This document shows, one piece after another, positions 9,445 to 18,372 of a stretch of 64,000 nt of DNA; the stretch's first letter is position 1, and the number at the start of each line of letters is the position of its first letter. The stretch comes from Paracoccus cavernae (GTDB taxonomy: Bacteria; Pseudomonadota; Alphaproteobacteria; Rhodobacterales; Rhodobacteraceae), in assembly GCA_030410095.1 (NCBI GenBank), contig JAUFRC010000002.1:87501-151500 (forward strand), in the 5' to 3' direction. The translations under genes were made by a program, and so were the position numbers. The notes under the pieces were generated by a model that saw only the letters and a list, made by a program, of their open reading frames with translations, was not told the DNA's origin and made no database searches.

Positions 9445-10745
9445 TCCTCGACCTCCAGCTTGTCCCAAGCCGCGACCAGATTGTCGCGGAATTCCTCGTA
9501 GGCGCGATCAAAGGTACCACGCGCGCGCCGCCATGTACCGCGCGTCATCTCACGATAGTCGATTTCGTAAACCGATGACAGGAAACGTCCGGATTGCTCG
9601 ACCGCTCGCGTCAATTCTATGGGGCTTTCCGCGACGCGATCGCCAAAGACCTGCTTGAAGGCGGAGAACATCGCGGAATGCAGCTCGTTCGAGGGCTCGT
9701 AGCGCGTCATCAAGAAGCGGACATCGGCAAATGCCTTGGGCAATTGGATCTTCCCCGTGGGGAAGTTTTCGAACCCGTGCGAGAGATCCTCGAGCGCTTC
9801 GGCAAGCTGACCGATAAAGCTCGTCGTGGAATCGTACTCCCAATAGCCGGGCCCAGAGGGGATATAGAGGACATCGGCTGCAAAGACCGCATTCATCGAC
9901 TGGTACCCAATAGCCGGCGGACAATCGAACAGAATGACGTCATAAGCATCGTCCGGAAGCCCATCGAGAAAGCGCGACACTGCTCCAAAGAAGCTCCATT
10001 CCGGATTGAGGTGGCGATACTGCGCGCTGGCAAACTCGACAAAGGCCGCATTGGCGCAGCTCGGCACGATATCGATCGTGGGCCATGCGGTCGGCTTGAT
10101 GAAGTCCGAGGTCCGCAGGCCGCCCAGACCCATTGCCCGGATAGAATTCGGCAAACGACGCTGGGGCAGGGCGGTACCACTCTCCGCGCCGCTTCCCGCA
10201 GCATTCATCCGGTCGGTTTCGCGCTCGAGATCGCGCGCCATGATGCCCCAGACGGTATGATCCTCGCCAACATCGGTCATCCCCATCGAATGGCTCAGCG
10301 TTGCCTGAGGGTCAAAGTCGACAACAAGGACGCGGTAGCCGTCCAGCGCGGCCGCATGAGCAAAATGCAAGGCAACCGTCGACTTCCCTGCACCGCCTTT
10401 GAAGTTTGCGATCGCGGCGCGAATGGCGCGACGTCCCTCGGGGCGAGGGGGCATCAATGTCTTGCGGTTCACCTTGATGCGGCGCCGCAATTCGTTGATC
10501 TCTTCAAGCGAGAACCACCTTTGACGCCCGTCCTCTTCGACTTCCCCGCCGGGAAGATGCGGCTCGGCAGCCAGCTTCCCGCGGAACGTCGACTGGTTCA
10601 TCTTGAAAATCAGCTCGGCAACCTCCCACGACGAAAACCGTCTCAGGGTCTTTTCGTTGGAAGGGCTGAACGTCTGGCGCCGGATCCATCCCTGCATCTT
10701 CAGAGATTGGCCCTGCAGCTTCGCGAGGTCGGAATGGGTATACAT
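9441..10745 (-). CDS. parA: Plasmid partition ATPase ParA, RepA-like
   Basis: A 434-residue type Ia partition ATPase that positions plasmid copies by binding nucleoid DNA and being stimulated by ParB. The N-terminal ~110 residues hold a winged-helix/MerR-like DNA-binding domain (SSWEVAELIFKMNQSTFRGKL) used for autoregulation. The deviant Walker A motif is FKGGAGKSTVALHFAH, with VVDFDPQATLSHSMG and ILFDCPPAIG completing the ATPase core. The gene is intact. It is transcribed divergently from rep across the putative origin, the arrangement described for DnaA-like replicons. Two near-copies of the parS-candidate palindrome lie inside it. Confidence 0.93.
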   Translation of the reverse strand: MYTHSDLAKLQGQSLKMQGWIRRQTFSPSNEKTLRRFSSWEVAELIFKMNQSTFRGKLAAEPHLPGGEVEEDGRQRWFSLEEINELRRRIKVNRKTLMPPRPEGRRAIRAAIANFKGGAGKSTVALHFAHAAALDGYRVLVVDFDPQATLSHSMGMTDVGEDHTVWGIMARDLERETDRMNAAGSGAESGTALPQRRLPNSIRAMGLGGLRTSDFIKPTAWPTIDIVPSCANAAFVEFASAQYRHLNPEWSFFGAVSRFLDGLPDDAYDVILFDCPPAIGYQSMNAVFAADVLYIPSGPGYWEYDSTTSFIGQLAEALEDLSHGFENFPTGKIQLPKAFADVRFLMTRYEPSNELHSAMFSAFKQVFGDRVAESPIELTRAVEQSGRFLSSVYEIDYREMTRGTWRRARGTFDRAYEEFRDNLVAAWDKLEVEE

Positions 10746-10836
10746 GATTTTCCCGATACTGCTCTTATGATATTTTGATTTCTAGCAGATCGTAAAATTA
10801 CCACAACTTTCGATTTGCGTTTAATTTCGAGTTTTG

Positions 10837-10859
10837 GTGATTTTGCGTTGTGATTTTGC
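10837..10859 (+). repeat. Tandem GTGATTTTGC direct repeats, possible iterons
   Basis: Two identical 10-base units start 13 bases apart. The spacing and the location next to rep are compatible with Rep-binding iterons, though two copies are few for a typical iteron array. Confidence 0.4.
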
Positions 10860-10882
10860 ACCCAACTCCGGGAATCGCCGTC

Positions 10883-10896
10883 CGATTCTCGAATCG
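10883..10896. repeat. Palindrome CGATTC-TC-GAATCG
   Basis: Six-base perfect arms flank a two-base spacer between parA and rep. It lies about 140 bases upstream of parA and could be a ParA operator. Confidence 0.4.
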
Positions 10897-11032
10897 TTCA
10901 TGGAGCAAAGCGGCGGGTCCCGGCGATATGAGCGATGAAATTAAGGTGCCATCACTTCGCCAATCTTGACCGATAGGGGGACATCTGCACCAAATATAGG
11001 GACGCACTGGACGTCACCCTTTACCATTATTA

Positions 11033-11048
11033 CCGATTTTTAAATCGG
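11033..11048. repeat. Palindrome CCGATTT-TT-AAATCGG
   Basis: Seven-base perfect arms flank a two-base spacer in the origin region, about 165 bases upstream of the rep start. It is a candidate operator or origin element. Confidence 0.45.
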
Positions 11049-11213
11049 ATTTCAGGTGAAGACAGGCGACCCGACCGATAGCATCTTGACAGGAATGTGT
11101 TCACGGACGCAAATTGGCCTCACATTCCGAAAAGCGTTTGTAACTGGCCGGAACAAGGTCGGATCGAGAGAAAAGGCCGGGCGGATGCTCCGGTTCAAAC
11201 GAGGCAGTACGAG

Positions 11214-11893
11214 ATGCAGATTTTGCGGGCTGTAGGGCGCGATGCGTCCTCCAAAAATATGACCTGCTCTCGGCTTTGGCAGCACATGGCCTGGCCGGGG
11301 ACAAGCATCGCCAGCGTCTGGTGATGCGTCTCATGTCTTTGATCACGACGCGGTATAACTGGCAAAGTGACGAGCTCTCGATCGGTCAACGGGAGATCGC
11401 CAGATTGTGGTCGGTCGATGAACGCACGGTCAAGCGCGAGATGAGCAAATTGCGCAATCTCGGCTGGCTCGATCAGAAACGTGCGGGCGCGCGGGGCAGG
11501 GTGGCTTTGTTCTCGCTCGGCATCGAACGCATCTTGCTCGACACCAAACCGGAATGGGCCTTGATCGGTCCCGATTTCATCGAAAGGCTTGAAGGCAAGC
11601 CCGCCGCACCTTTGCCCGAAACCAATGTCGTGCCCTTCCAGCGCATTCCGCTTCCGGAAGGTGACGGGTTTTGGCCGCAGGTTCTGGGCCTTCTGGCATC
11701 CGAGGATCTGGCGACCTGCAATGCCTGGTTCATGCCGATGGCGATGCTCGATTGTTCGGCGACGCGGCTTCATCTGATGGCACCAAGCCGCTTTCATGCG
11801 GCTTATGTCCGCACCCATCTGATCGAGCGCTTGCGCGTCATTGCGCGCCGTGTCGATCCTTCGATTTCCGAAGTGGTGATTGATGCAAGCTGA
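11214..11893 (+). CDS. DnaA-like plasmid replication initiator (one frameshift)
   Basis: This is the replication protein of the Rhodobacterales DnaA-like plasmid class. The first ~95 residues carry a winged-helix DNA-binding region (AAHGLAGDKHRQRLVMRL, QREIARLWSVDERTVKREM, LRNLGWLDQKR). Residues ~152-222 (FWPQVLGLLASEDLATCNAW through APSRFHAAYVRTHL) resemble DnaA domain I, the helicase-contacting domain; no AAA+ ATPase domain is present. The first codons are in another frame: ATG at 11214, preceded by GAGG, reads MQILRAVGRDASSK and joins KYDLLSALAAHG if one A is added to the A-run near 11255. The repaired length is 226 residues. It is divergent from parA. Confidence 0.85.
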
Positions 11894-12031
11894 GGCAGTC
11901 CTGCCGCAGTCTTCAGCAGCAGACGCGCCGAAAAAACGTGCCATGATAGAACTCTACGGGACTTCTTGCTGTAGACTGGTGAAGAGTGCAAATGGTCCCG
12001 CCAAAGCTGCCAAACAGAAACGGGGGTCACT

Positions 12032-13041
12032 GTGAATTCATCTTCTTTTGCCGTCACGCGTCGCGGTCTCATGCTGGGGGCAGGTGCTGCCGCCCTGTTG
12101 GCCGGCCTGCCCAAGGCCCAGGCGCAAAGCGCGATCAAACTGGCGGGCGTCTATACCAACCCTGTCGAGCAGCAATGGTGTGGGCGTCTTCATGCCGCAT
12201 CCGAGGCCGCCAAAGCGGCCGGCGCTGTCGACTATGTCTATAGCGAGAATGTCTCGAACACCGATTTCGCGCGTGTATTGCGCGAATATGCCGAAAGCGG
12301 CGCCAATCTGATCATCGGGGATATTTTCGGCGTCGAACAGGAAGCGCGCGAGGTTGCCGCAGATTATCCCGAGGTTGCTTTCCTGCTCGGTTCCAGCCTG
12401 CCGCCGGACGAGGCCGCGCCGAATGTCGCGGTTTTCGACAACTATATTCAGGACGCGTCCTATCTGACCGGCATCATTGCCGGCGCAATGACCAAGAACG
12501 GCAATATCGGCATGGTCGGCGGTTTCCCGATCCCAGAGGTCAACCGCCTGATGAATGCGTTCATGGCGGGCGTCAAAGAAACGCGTCCCGATGCGAAATT
12601 CCAGATTTCCTTCATCGGCTCGTGGTTCGATCCGCCGAAGGCCAAGGAAACCGCCTTCGCGATGACCGATGCCGGTGCGGACGTGCTTTATGCCGAGCGT
12701 TTCGGTGTCTCGGATGCGGCCAAGGAAAGAACATTCTGGCCATCGGCAACGTCATCGACACCCAGTCCGACTATCCCGAAACGGTGGTCGCCTCGGCCCT
12801 GTGGGATTTCGCGCCGACGCTGAACAAAGCGATCGAGGCCGTCAAAGCGGGCAGCTTCAAGGCCGAGAATTACGGCATCTATTCCTCGATGAAGGACGGC
12901 GGTTGCATGCTCGCGCCCTATGGCACCTTCGAGGATAAAATCCCCGCCGAGGTGAAAGCCCTTGTCGAGGAACGCACCGCCGCGATCAAGGACGGCTCGT
13001 TCACCGTCGCGATCGACGACGCCGAGCCCAAAGCATCGTGA
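12032..13041 (+). CDS. BMP-family ABC transporter substrate-binding protein (one frameshift)
   Basis: Periplasmic binding protein of the basic membrane protein/PnrA family, whose studied members bind nucleosides or nucleobases. A twin-arginine-like leader (TRRGLMLGAGAAALLAGLPKAQA) precedes the mature protein. The family features include YSENVSNTDFARVLREYAESG, LIIGDIFG and KNGNIGMVGGFPIPEVNR. The frame breaks near 12728 and one base restores 336 residues. The start is a GTG. The stop overlaps the GTG start of the ATPase gene, so it is the first gene of a coupled import and deamination operon whose last gene is a cytosine-deaminase-family enzyme. Confidence 0.88.
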
Positions 13042-14584
13042 CCGGCGCGACAAGCAAGGTGCAGGATCTGGTCCTGCGCCTTGACGGCATTACCAAACGC
13101 TTCGGCAAGCTGGTGGCGAACAACGCCGTCAGCCTGTCGTTGCGGCGCGGCGAAGTCGTTGCTTTGCTGGGCGAAAACGGCGCGGGCAAGACCACGCTGA
13201 TGAACATCCTTTTCGGCCATTATGTCGCCGACGAGGGCACGGTCGAGGTTTTCGGCAAACCTCTCCCTTCTGGTCAGCCGCGCGCCGCGCTCGAAGCGGG
13301 CGTTGGTATGGTTCACCAGCATTTCACTTTGGCCGACAATCTGACTGTGCTCGACAATATCCGTCTGGGCACCGAGAAGCTCTTTTCGCGCGGGACGGGC
13401 AGAGCTGCGCGCCGCCGTGTTCAGGATCTCAGCCGCGATTTCGGCCTGAGCGTTGATCCCGATGCGCGCGTCGGCAGCCTTTCGGTGGGCGAACGGCAAC
13501 GGGTCGAGATCCTCAAGGCGTTGTACCGCGACGCGCGCATCCTGATCCTCGACGAGCCGACCGCCGTTCTCACCCCGCAAGAGGCCGATGCGCTGTTCGC
13601 GACCCTGCGCAAAGCGATCGCCCAAGGCCTGTCGATTCTCTTCATCAGCCACAAACTGCATGAAGTCACCGCGATTGCCGACCGTTGCGTCGTACTGCGT
13701 CACGGCACCGTTGTGGGCGAAGTTGCCACCGCCGAGACCGATGGTGCACGGCTTGCCGCGATGATGGTAGGCGGCGAAATCAGCCTGCCAAAGGCCGAGC
13801 CGCGTCCGGCCGGTCCGGTCCTGATGAAACTCGCTGGGGTTTCCACGCCGTCTGAAGGGGCGGCACCGGGGCTCAAGCGGCTGAGCCTCGATTTGCGGGC
13901 GGGCGAGATCATCGGTCTCGCGGGGGTTTCAGGCAATGGTCAGGCCGCGCTTGCCGATCTGGTCAGCGGGCTCATCGCGCCCGACGGGGGCCAGCTCGAG
14001 CTTGCGGGTACGCCGGTCACGCGCTGGACCCCGCGCGAAGCGATCCGGCGCGGCATTGCCCGCATCCCAGAGGACCGCCACAAGACCGGCACGATCGCGG
14101 GCTTCAACCTGACCGAAAACGCGGTGCTCGAAGGCTATTTCCGGCCGGAATTCAGCAAGATGGGCCTGATCGATTGGGGTGCGGCCCGTCGTTTCGCGGA
14201 CGAGATCATCGCGGCCTATGATGTGCGCTGTCAGGGGGCGAAAACCCCGATCCGGCTGCTTTCGGGCGGCAATATGCAAAAGCTCATTCTCGGGCGCGTG
14301 CTCGAGCCGGGACCGACGATCATTCTGGCGAACCAGCCGGTGCGCGGGCTTGATATCGGGGCGATCGCCTATGTCCAGTCGCGGCTGATCGCGGCGCGGG
14401 ATGCGGGCGCGGCGGTGCTGCTGATCTCCGAGGATCTCGACGAGATCATGGGCCTGGCCGATACCATCCATGTGATTTCCGGGGTCGCCTATCGCCCGCT
14501 TTCGCGCGCGGCACGAAGACTCCTGCCGAGCTGGGCCTCTGGATGGCCGGCGAGGGATTTAGCGAGGACAGCCATGCGGCTTGA
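13038..14584 (+). CDS. Nucleoside-type ABC importer ATP-binding protein with two ATPase domains (one frameshift)
   Basis: Cytoplasmic motor of the importer, about 515 residues. Domain 1 has Walker A LGENGAGKTTLMN, signature LSVGERQRVEILK and Walker B ILILDEPTAVLTP. Domain 2 is degenerate at Walker A (GVSGNGQAAL) and has the signature LLSGGNMQKLIL and IILANQPVRGLD, as in sugar and nucleoside importers of the RbsA/NupO type. The frame breaks near 14475. The true C-terminus then reads through ELGLWMAGEGF to the TGA at 14582-14584, overlapping the next start. An unbroken frame running on into the permease is an artefact of this indel, not a natural fusion. Confidence 0.88.
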
Positions 14585-15617
14585 ACCTATTGCGCAGCCG
14601 ACGCTGGCGCGCCGCCTCGGCTTTCCTGCCTTGGCGCTTCTGGGCACGATCATCGTCGGATCGCTTCTGGCGCTGATCGCGGGGGCCAATCCGCTTCTGA
14701 CTTTCGGCCTGATCGTGAAAGGGGCGGCGGGCTCGAAATTCGCGCTGCTCGAAACGCTCAATCGCGCGACGCCGTTGATTTTTACCGGTCTGGCCGTCGC
14801 CGTGGCCTTCCGCGCCAAGCTGTGGAACATCGGTGCCGAGGCACAGCTTTACGCCGGCGCGATTGTCACCGTCCTTTTGGGGACGGGCGCTTTGGGAGCG
14901 CCGATGGTGTTGCCGGTCTCGCTTGCAGTCGCGATGCTTGCGGGGGCTCTGGTCCTGCTCGGGCCGGTTCTGCTCAAGACTAAACTCGGGGTGGACGAGG
15001 TCGTCACCACGCTTTTGCTGAATTTCGTGATGCTGCTGTTCGTGTCCTATCTGCTGGAAGGGCCGATGAAGGACCCAATGGGAATGGGCTGGCCGAAATC
15101 GGCGGCGCTGGTCAAAGAGGCCCGTCTGCCGCGCATCGTCACCGGCCTGCGGCTCCATTGGGGCTTCGGCGTGGCGATCATTGCGGCGGTGCTGGTCTGG
15201 CTGATCGACAAGCGCACGAGCTTCGGTTTCGAGATGCGCGCCGTCGGCCAGAACCCTGCCGCCGCACGTTTTGCGGGCATGCCGGTCAACCGCGTTCTGG
15301 TCTTGACGGCATTGTTGTCGGGCGGGCTTGCGGGGCTTGCGGGCTGGTCGGAAGTGGCGGGTCTCAAGGGCCATCTCAGCCTCGATCTGTCTCCGGGCTA
15401 TGGCTATACTGGTATCGTCGTCGCCATGCTCGCGCTGCTCAATCCGTTGGCGGTCGTGCCTTCGGCGCTGTTTGTCGCGGCGGTTTTCGTGGGCTCGGAC
15501 AGCATGAGCCGTGCGGCGGGCGTGCCGACCTATATCGCCGATATGCTGCTCGCGACGGGGCTTTTGTTCATGGTACTCGCGCTGCAACTGTCGCGTTTCA
15601 GGGTGGTGCGGGGATGA
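14574..15617 (+). CDS. ABC importer permease 1, BMP-associated
   Basis: A 347-residue inner-membrane permease of the branched-chain/ribose type (BPD_transp_2 fold) with about nine hydrophobic helices. The conserved cytoplasmic stretch RAVGQNPAAARFAGMPVNRV is the coupling segment contacted by the ATPase. KLWNIGAEAQLYAGAI and VVAMLALLNPLAV are also typical of nucleoside permease subunits. ATG at 14574 overlaps the end of the ATPase gene by 11 bases. The reading frame is intact, and its stop overlaps the next start as ATGA. Confidence 0.87.
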   Translation: MRLEPIAQPTLARRLGFPALALLGTIIVGSLLALIAGANPLLTFGLIVKGAAGSKFALLETLNRATPLIFTGLAVAVAFRAKLWNIGAEAQLYAGAIVTVLLGTGALGAPMVLPVSLAVAMLAGALVLLGPVLLKTKLGVDEVVTTLLLNFVMLLFVSYLLEGPMKDPMGMGWPKSAALVKEARLPRIVTGLRLHWGFGVAIIAAVLVWLIDKRTSFGFEMRAVGQNPAAARFAGMPVNRVLVLTALLSGGLAGLAGWSEVAGLKGHLSLDLSPGYGYTGIVVAMLALLNPLAVVPSALFVAAVFVGSDSMSRAAGVPTYIADMLLATGLLFMVLALQLSRFRVVRG

Positions 15618-16559
15618 GCAGCGTGATCGACATTCTTCTTTCCGTGACCTTCTGGGCGGCGGCGGTGCGGATCGCCTCGCCCCTGATCTTCGCAACGATG
15701 GGCGAGCTGATCTGCGAAAGGGCAGGGGTGCTGAACCTCGGGATCGAGGGGATCATGGTGATCGGGGCCTTTTCGGGCTGGATGGCCGTCTATCTTGGTG
15801 CGCCGCTTTGGCTCGGAGTCGCGACGGCGATGGCGGCAGGAATGCTGTTCGGGCTTTTGCACGGCATCCTGACCGTGCCGTTCGGCCTCTCGCAACATGT
15901 GGTGGGCATCGGCGTTACGCTGCTTGCCACCGCGACCAGCTATTACGCTTACCGCGTCGCCTTGCCCGAGGTCACGACCCCGCCGAAAATCGAGCCGTTC
16001 CAGCCGCTCGAGATTCCGTTCCTGTCGGATATCCCGCTGGTCGGGCAGGCATTCTTCAATCAGACGCCCATGACCTATCTGGCCTTCGTCGTCGCGGCTC
16101 TGACGGCCTTCGTGCTGTTTCGCACGCCCCTTGGTCTTGCTGTCCGCGCCGCGGGCGAAAACCCTGCCGCGGTCGAGGCCCAAGGCCTTTCCGTGACCGC
16201 CCTTAGAATCGGCGCGGTCACGGTCGGCTCCGGTCTGATGGCGGTCGGGGGCGTTCCTGACGCTGTCCGCCTTCTCGTCCTTCTTCTTCGAGATGGTGAA
16301 CGGACGCGGCTGGATCTGTATCGCGCTGGTGGTTTTCGGCGCGTGGCGGCCCGGGAAAGCGGTTCTCGGTGCGCTGCTTTTCGCGGCCTTCGACGCGCTG
16401 CAGGTGCGGTTGCAACAAACGCCGATCGGGGCGCATCTGCCCTATCAGGTCTTTCTGATGGCGCCCTATCTTCTCTCAATTCTGGCTCTCGTCCTGATGT
16501 CGCGGCGCTCCGAAGTGCCCGCGGCCCTGATGACGCCCTATAATAAAGGTGAACGCTGA
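15614..16559 (+). CDS. ABC importer permease 2, BMP-associated (one frameshift)
   Basis: The second membrane subunit of the importer, about 315 residues. It contains GELICERAGVLNLGIEGIMVIGAF, shown here only in part: the NLGIEGIM motif is the hallmark of this permease subfamily. The coupling segment is RAAGENPAAVEAQGLSV. The frame breaks near 16260 in a G-run and resumes at AFLTLSAFSSFFFEMVNGRG. Start and stop overlap their neighbours (ATGA upstream, TGATG downstream), so all five genes from 12032 to 17828 should be translated as one unit. Confidence 0.87.
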
Positions 16560-17828
16560 TGTTCGATCTTCTGGTCAAGGGCGGCACGCTGCCCGATGGA
16601 ACCCGCGCCGATATCGGGATCAACGGCGACCGTATCGCGGCAGTCGGCCAGCTCGACGCCGAGGCGCGGCAGGTGATCGAGGCGACCGGCGATCTGGTCT
16701 CGCCGCCCTTCGTCGATCCGCACTTCCACATGGATGCGACCCTGTCCTACGGCAAGCCGCGCGTGAATGCCTCGGGCACTTTGCTTGAAGGCATCGCGCT
16801 GTGGGGCGAGCTGCGCGACATCGCCACGGTCGACGAAATGGTCGCGCGCGCGGTCGATTATTGCGATTGGGCGGTCTCGATGGGGCTCCTCGCCATCCGC
16901 ACCCATGTCGATACTTCGGCCGATCATCTGCGCGGCGTCGAGGCCATGCTCGAGGTCAAGTCCGCGTCTCGGATTACCTTGATCTGCAGCTGGTGGCCTT
17001 CCCGCAGGACGGGCTTTACCGCGCCAAAAACGGCCGCGAGAACGTCGTCCGCGCGCTGGATATGGGCTGCGATCTTGTCGGCGGCATCCCGCATTTCGAA
17101 CGCACGATGCAGGAGGGCGCTGATTCCGTCGCCGATGTCTGCCGCATCGCTGCCGAACGCGGCATCGCGATCGATATCCATTGCGACGAGACCGACGATC
17201 CGAACAGCCGCCATGTCGAGACCTATGCCCGCGAGGTTCTGCGCCACGGCCTTGCGCGCGCGCGGCGGCGGGGCATCTGACCTCGATGCATTCGATGGAT
17301 AACTACTATGTCTCGAAACTGCTGCCGTTGATGGCGGAATCGGGGATGACGGTGATCTCCAACCCGCTGATCAACATCACGCTTCAGGGCCGTCACGACA
17401 CTTTCCCCAAACGTCGCGGTTTGACCCGCGTCAAGGAAATGCAGGCGCAGGGGATCACGGTGGGCTGGGGGCAGGATTGCGTGCTCGATCCGTGGTACTC
17501 GCTCGGCACCGCCGATATGCTCGATGTGGCCTTCATGGGGCTTCATGTCGCGCAGATGACCCATCCCGACGAAATGGCGCGCTGCTTCACCATGGTGACC
17601 GAGAACAACGCGCGCATCATGGGGCTCGAGGGGTACGGGCTCAAGGTCGGCGACAAGGCCAATCTGGTTGTGCTCGACGCCGCCAATACGACCGAGGCTT
17701 TGCGTCTGCGCGCGGACCGTCTTTTCGTCGTCTCGAAGGGCAGGATCGTTTCGCAAAAGCCGCGTGACGATGCGCGGCTTTCGCTGCCGGGGCGTCCGGC
17801 TTCGGTACGGCGTCGCCACATCCTCTGA
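16559..17828 (+). CDS. CodA-family deaminase, predicted 5-methylcytosine deaminase (two frameshifts)
   Basis: An amidohydrolase of about 423 residues, close to the 427 of E. coli cytosine deaminase. Metal ligands and catalytic residues are visible: HFHMD near residue 60, HCDETDD, TSMHSM and the Asp of GWGQDC. NPLINITLQGRHDTFPKRRG is the family substrate loop. At the position of E. coli Asp314, which excludes 5-substituted cytosines, this protein has Cys (codon 17478-17480). Homologues lacking that Asp, including one from Rhodobacter sphaeroides, have been reported to deaminate 5-methylcytosine to thymine. Frames break near 16965 and 17270. The operon context of a nucleoside/nucleobase importer fits salvage of modified pyrimidines. 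Confidence 0.85.
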
Positions 17829-17903
17829 GGATGCCCGCCCAAATGCGGTAAGGATGCTTGCGGGGATGGTCTTTCCTTTCGGCGCGTTGCGCGTAGAATC
17901 GGA

Positions 17904-17925
17904 CCGGTCCCGTCCAAGGGACCGG
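17904..17925 (+). other. Hairpin in the leader of the small secreted protein gene
   Basis: CCGGTCCC and GGGACCGG form a perfect 8-bp stem with a 6-base loop, 19 bases before the start codon. No U-tract follows, so it is more likely an mRNA stability or translation element, or a weak terminator, than a full intrinsic terminator. Confidence 0.4.
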
Positions 17926-17943
17926 AGGGAGCGGAGGAATCCG

Positions 17944-18267
17944 ATGATTGGAAAGCGATCGCTGGCGGTTCTGGCGCTTCTTGCACTGACCGGCAGTGCC
18001 TTTGCCCAAGTCCCGCAAGAGCAAAAGCCGCTCAGTGCAGGGCATATCATGGAGGCGCGGCTCATGGGGCTGAACCCCTATGTTTTCACCCGCACCGAGA
18101 TTGCAGAGATCCGCGGCGAGCCGAGCTGGCGCGACCGGCGCCAGCGCATCCGCATGCTGCTCGAGCGCAAGGTCAAAGCGGGCGAGGATATCTCGCATCC
18201 CTTCACCTCCAGCGAATGGCGCGGTGTCGATGGCGGGATTGCCGAGCGCTACGGTCCCCGTCCCTAG
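17944..18267 (+). CDS. Small secreted protein of unknown function
   Basis: A 107-residue protein with a clear signal peptide (KRSLAVLALLALTGSAFA) and a charged mature part rich in Arg and Glu, including RTEIAEIRGEPSWRDRRQRI. I do not recognise a domain. GGAGG about ten bases upstream of the ATG at 17944 supports this start. A longer in-frame opening upstream lacks coding character. It follows the deaminase gene by 115 bases and precedes the RcnB-like gene by 105 bases; no functional link to either is evident. Confidence 0.6.
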   Translation: MIGKRSLAVLALLALTGSAFAQVPQEQKPLSAGHIMEARLMGLNPYVFTRTEIAEIRGEPSWRDRRQRIRMLLERKVKAGEDISHPFTSSEWRGVDGGIAERYGPRP

Positions 18268-18372
18268 GCCGCTTCCTGCCGAAGGCGGAAGCCGGCTTAC
18301 GCAAATAAACGTGATGGGTAACTCCCGTTGCACGGGATTACTCCTTGAAAACGATTTGAAAAGGAGTGCCCG

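Larger units (their letters stand above)
10746..11213. other. Putative replication origin and divergent par/rep promoter region
   Basis: This 468-base non-coding gap between divergent parA and rep is AT-rich for the window. It holds two tandem GTGATTTTGC copies (10837-10846 and 10850-10859, 13-base spacing) with a weaker related CGATTTGCGT at 10811-10820, which may be iterons. It also holds two copies of GACCGATAG (10968-10976 and 11073-11081) and two palindromes, listed separately. No coding frame in it looks real. Position and repeats point to oriV plus autoregulatory operators, but no function is shown by sequence alone. Confidence 0.55.

Noticed and set aside
13038..15617. Apparent natural fusion of ABC ATPase and permease in one frame
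   Set aside because: A one-base repair near 14475 gives a normal ATPase C-terminus (ELGLWMAGEGF) and an overlapping permease ATG at 14574, the usual layout of this operon type.
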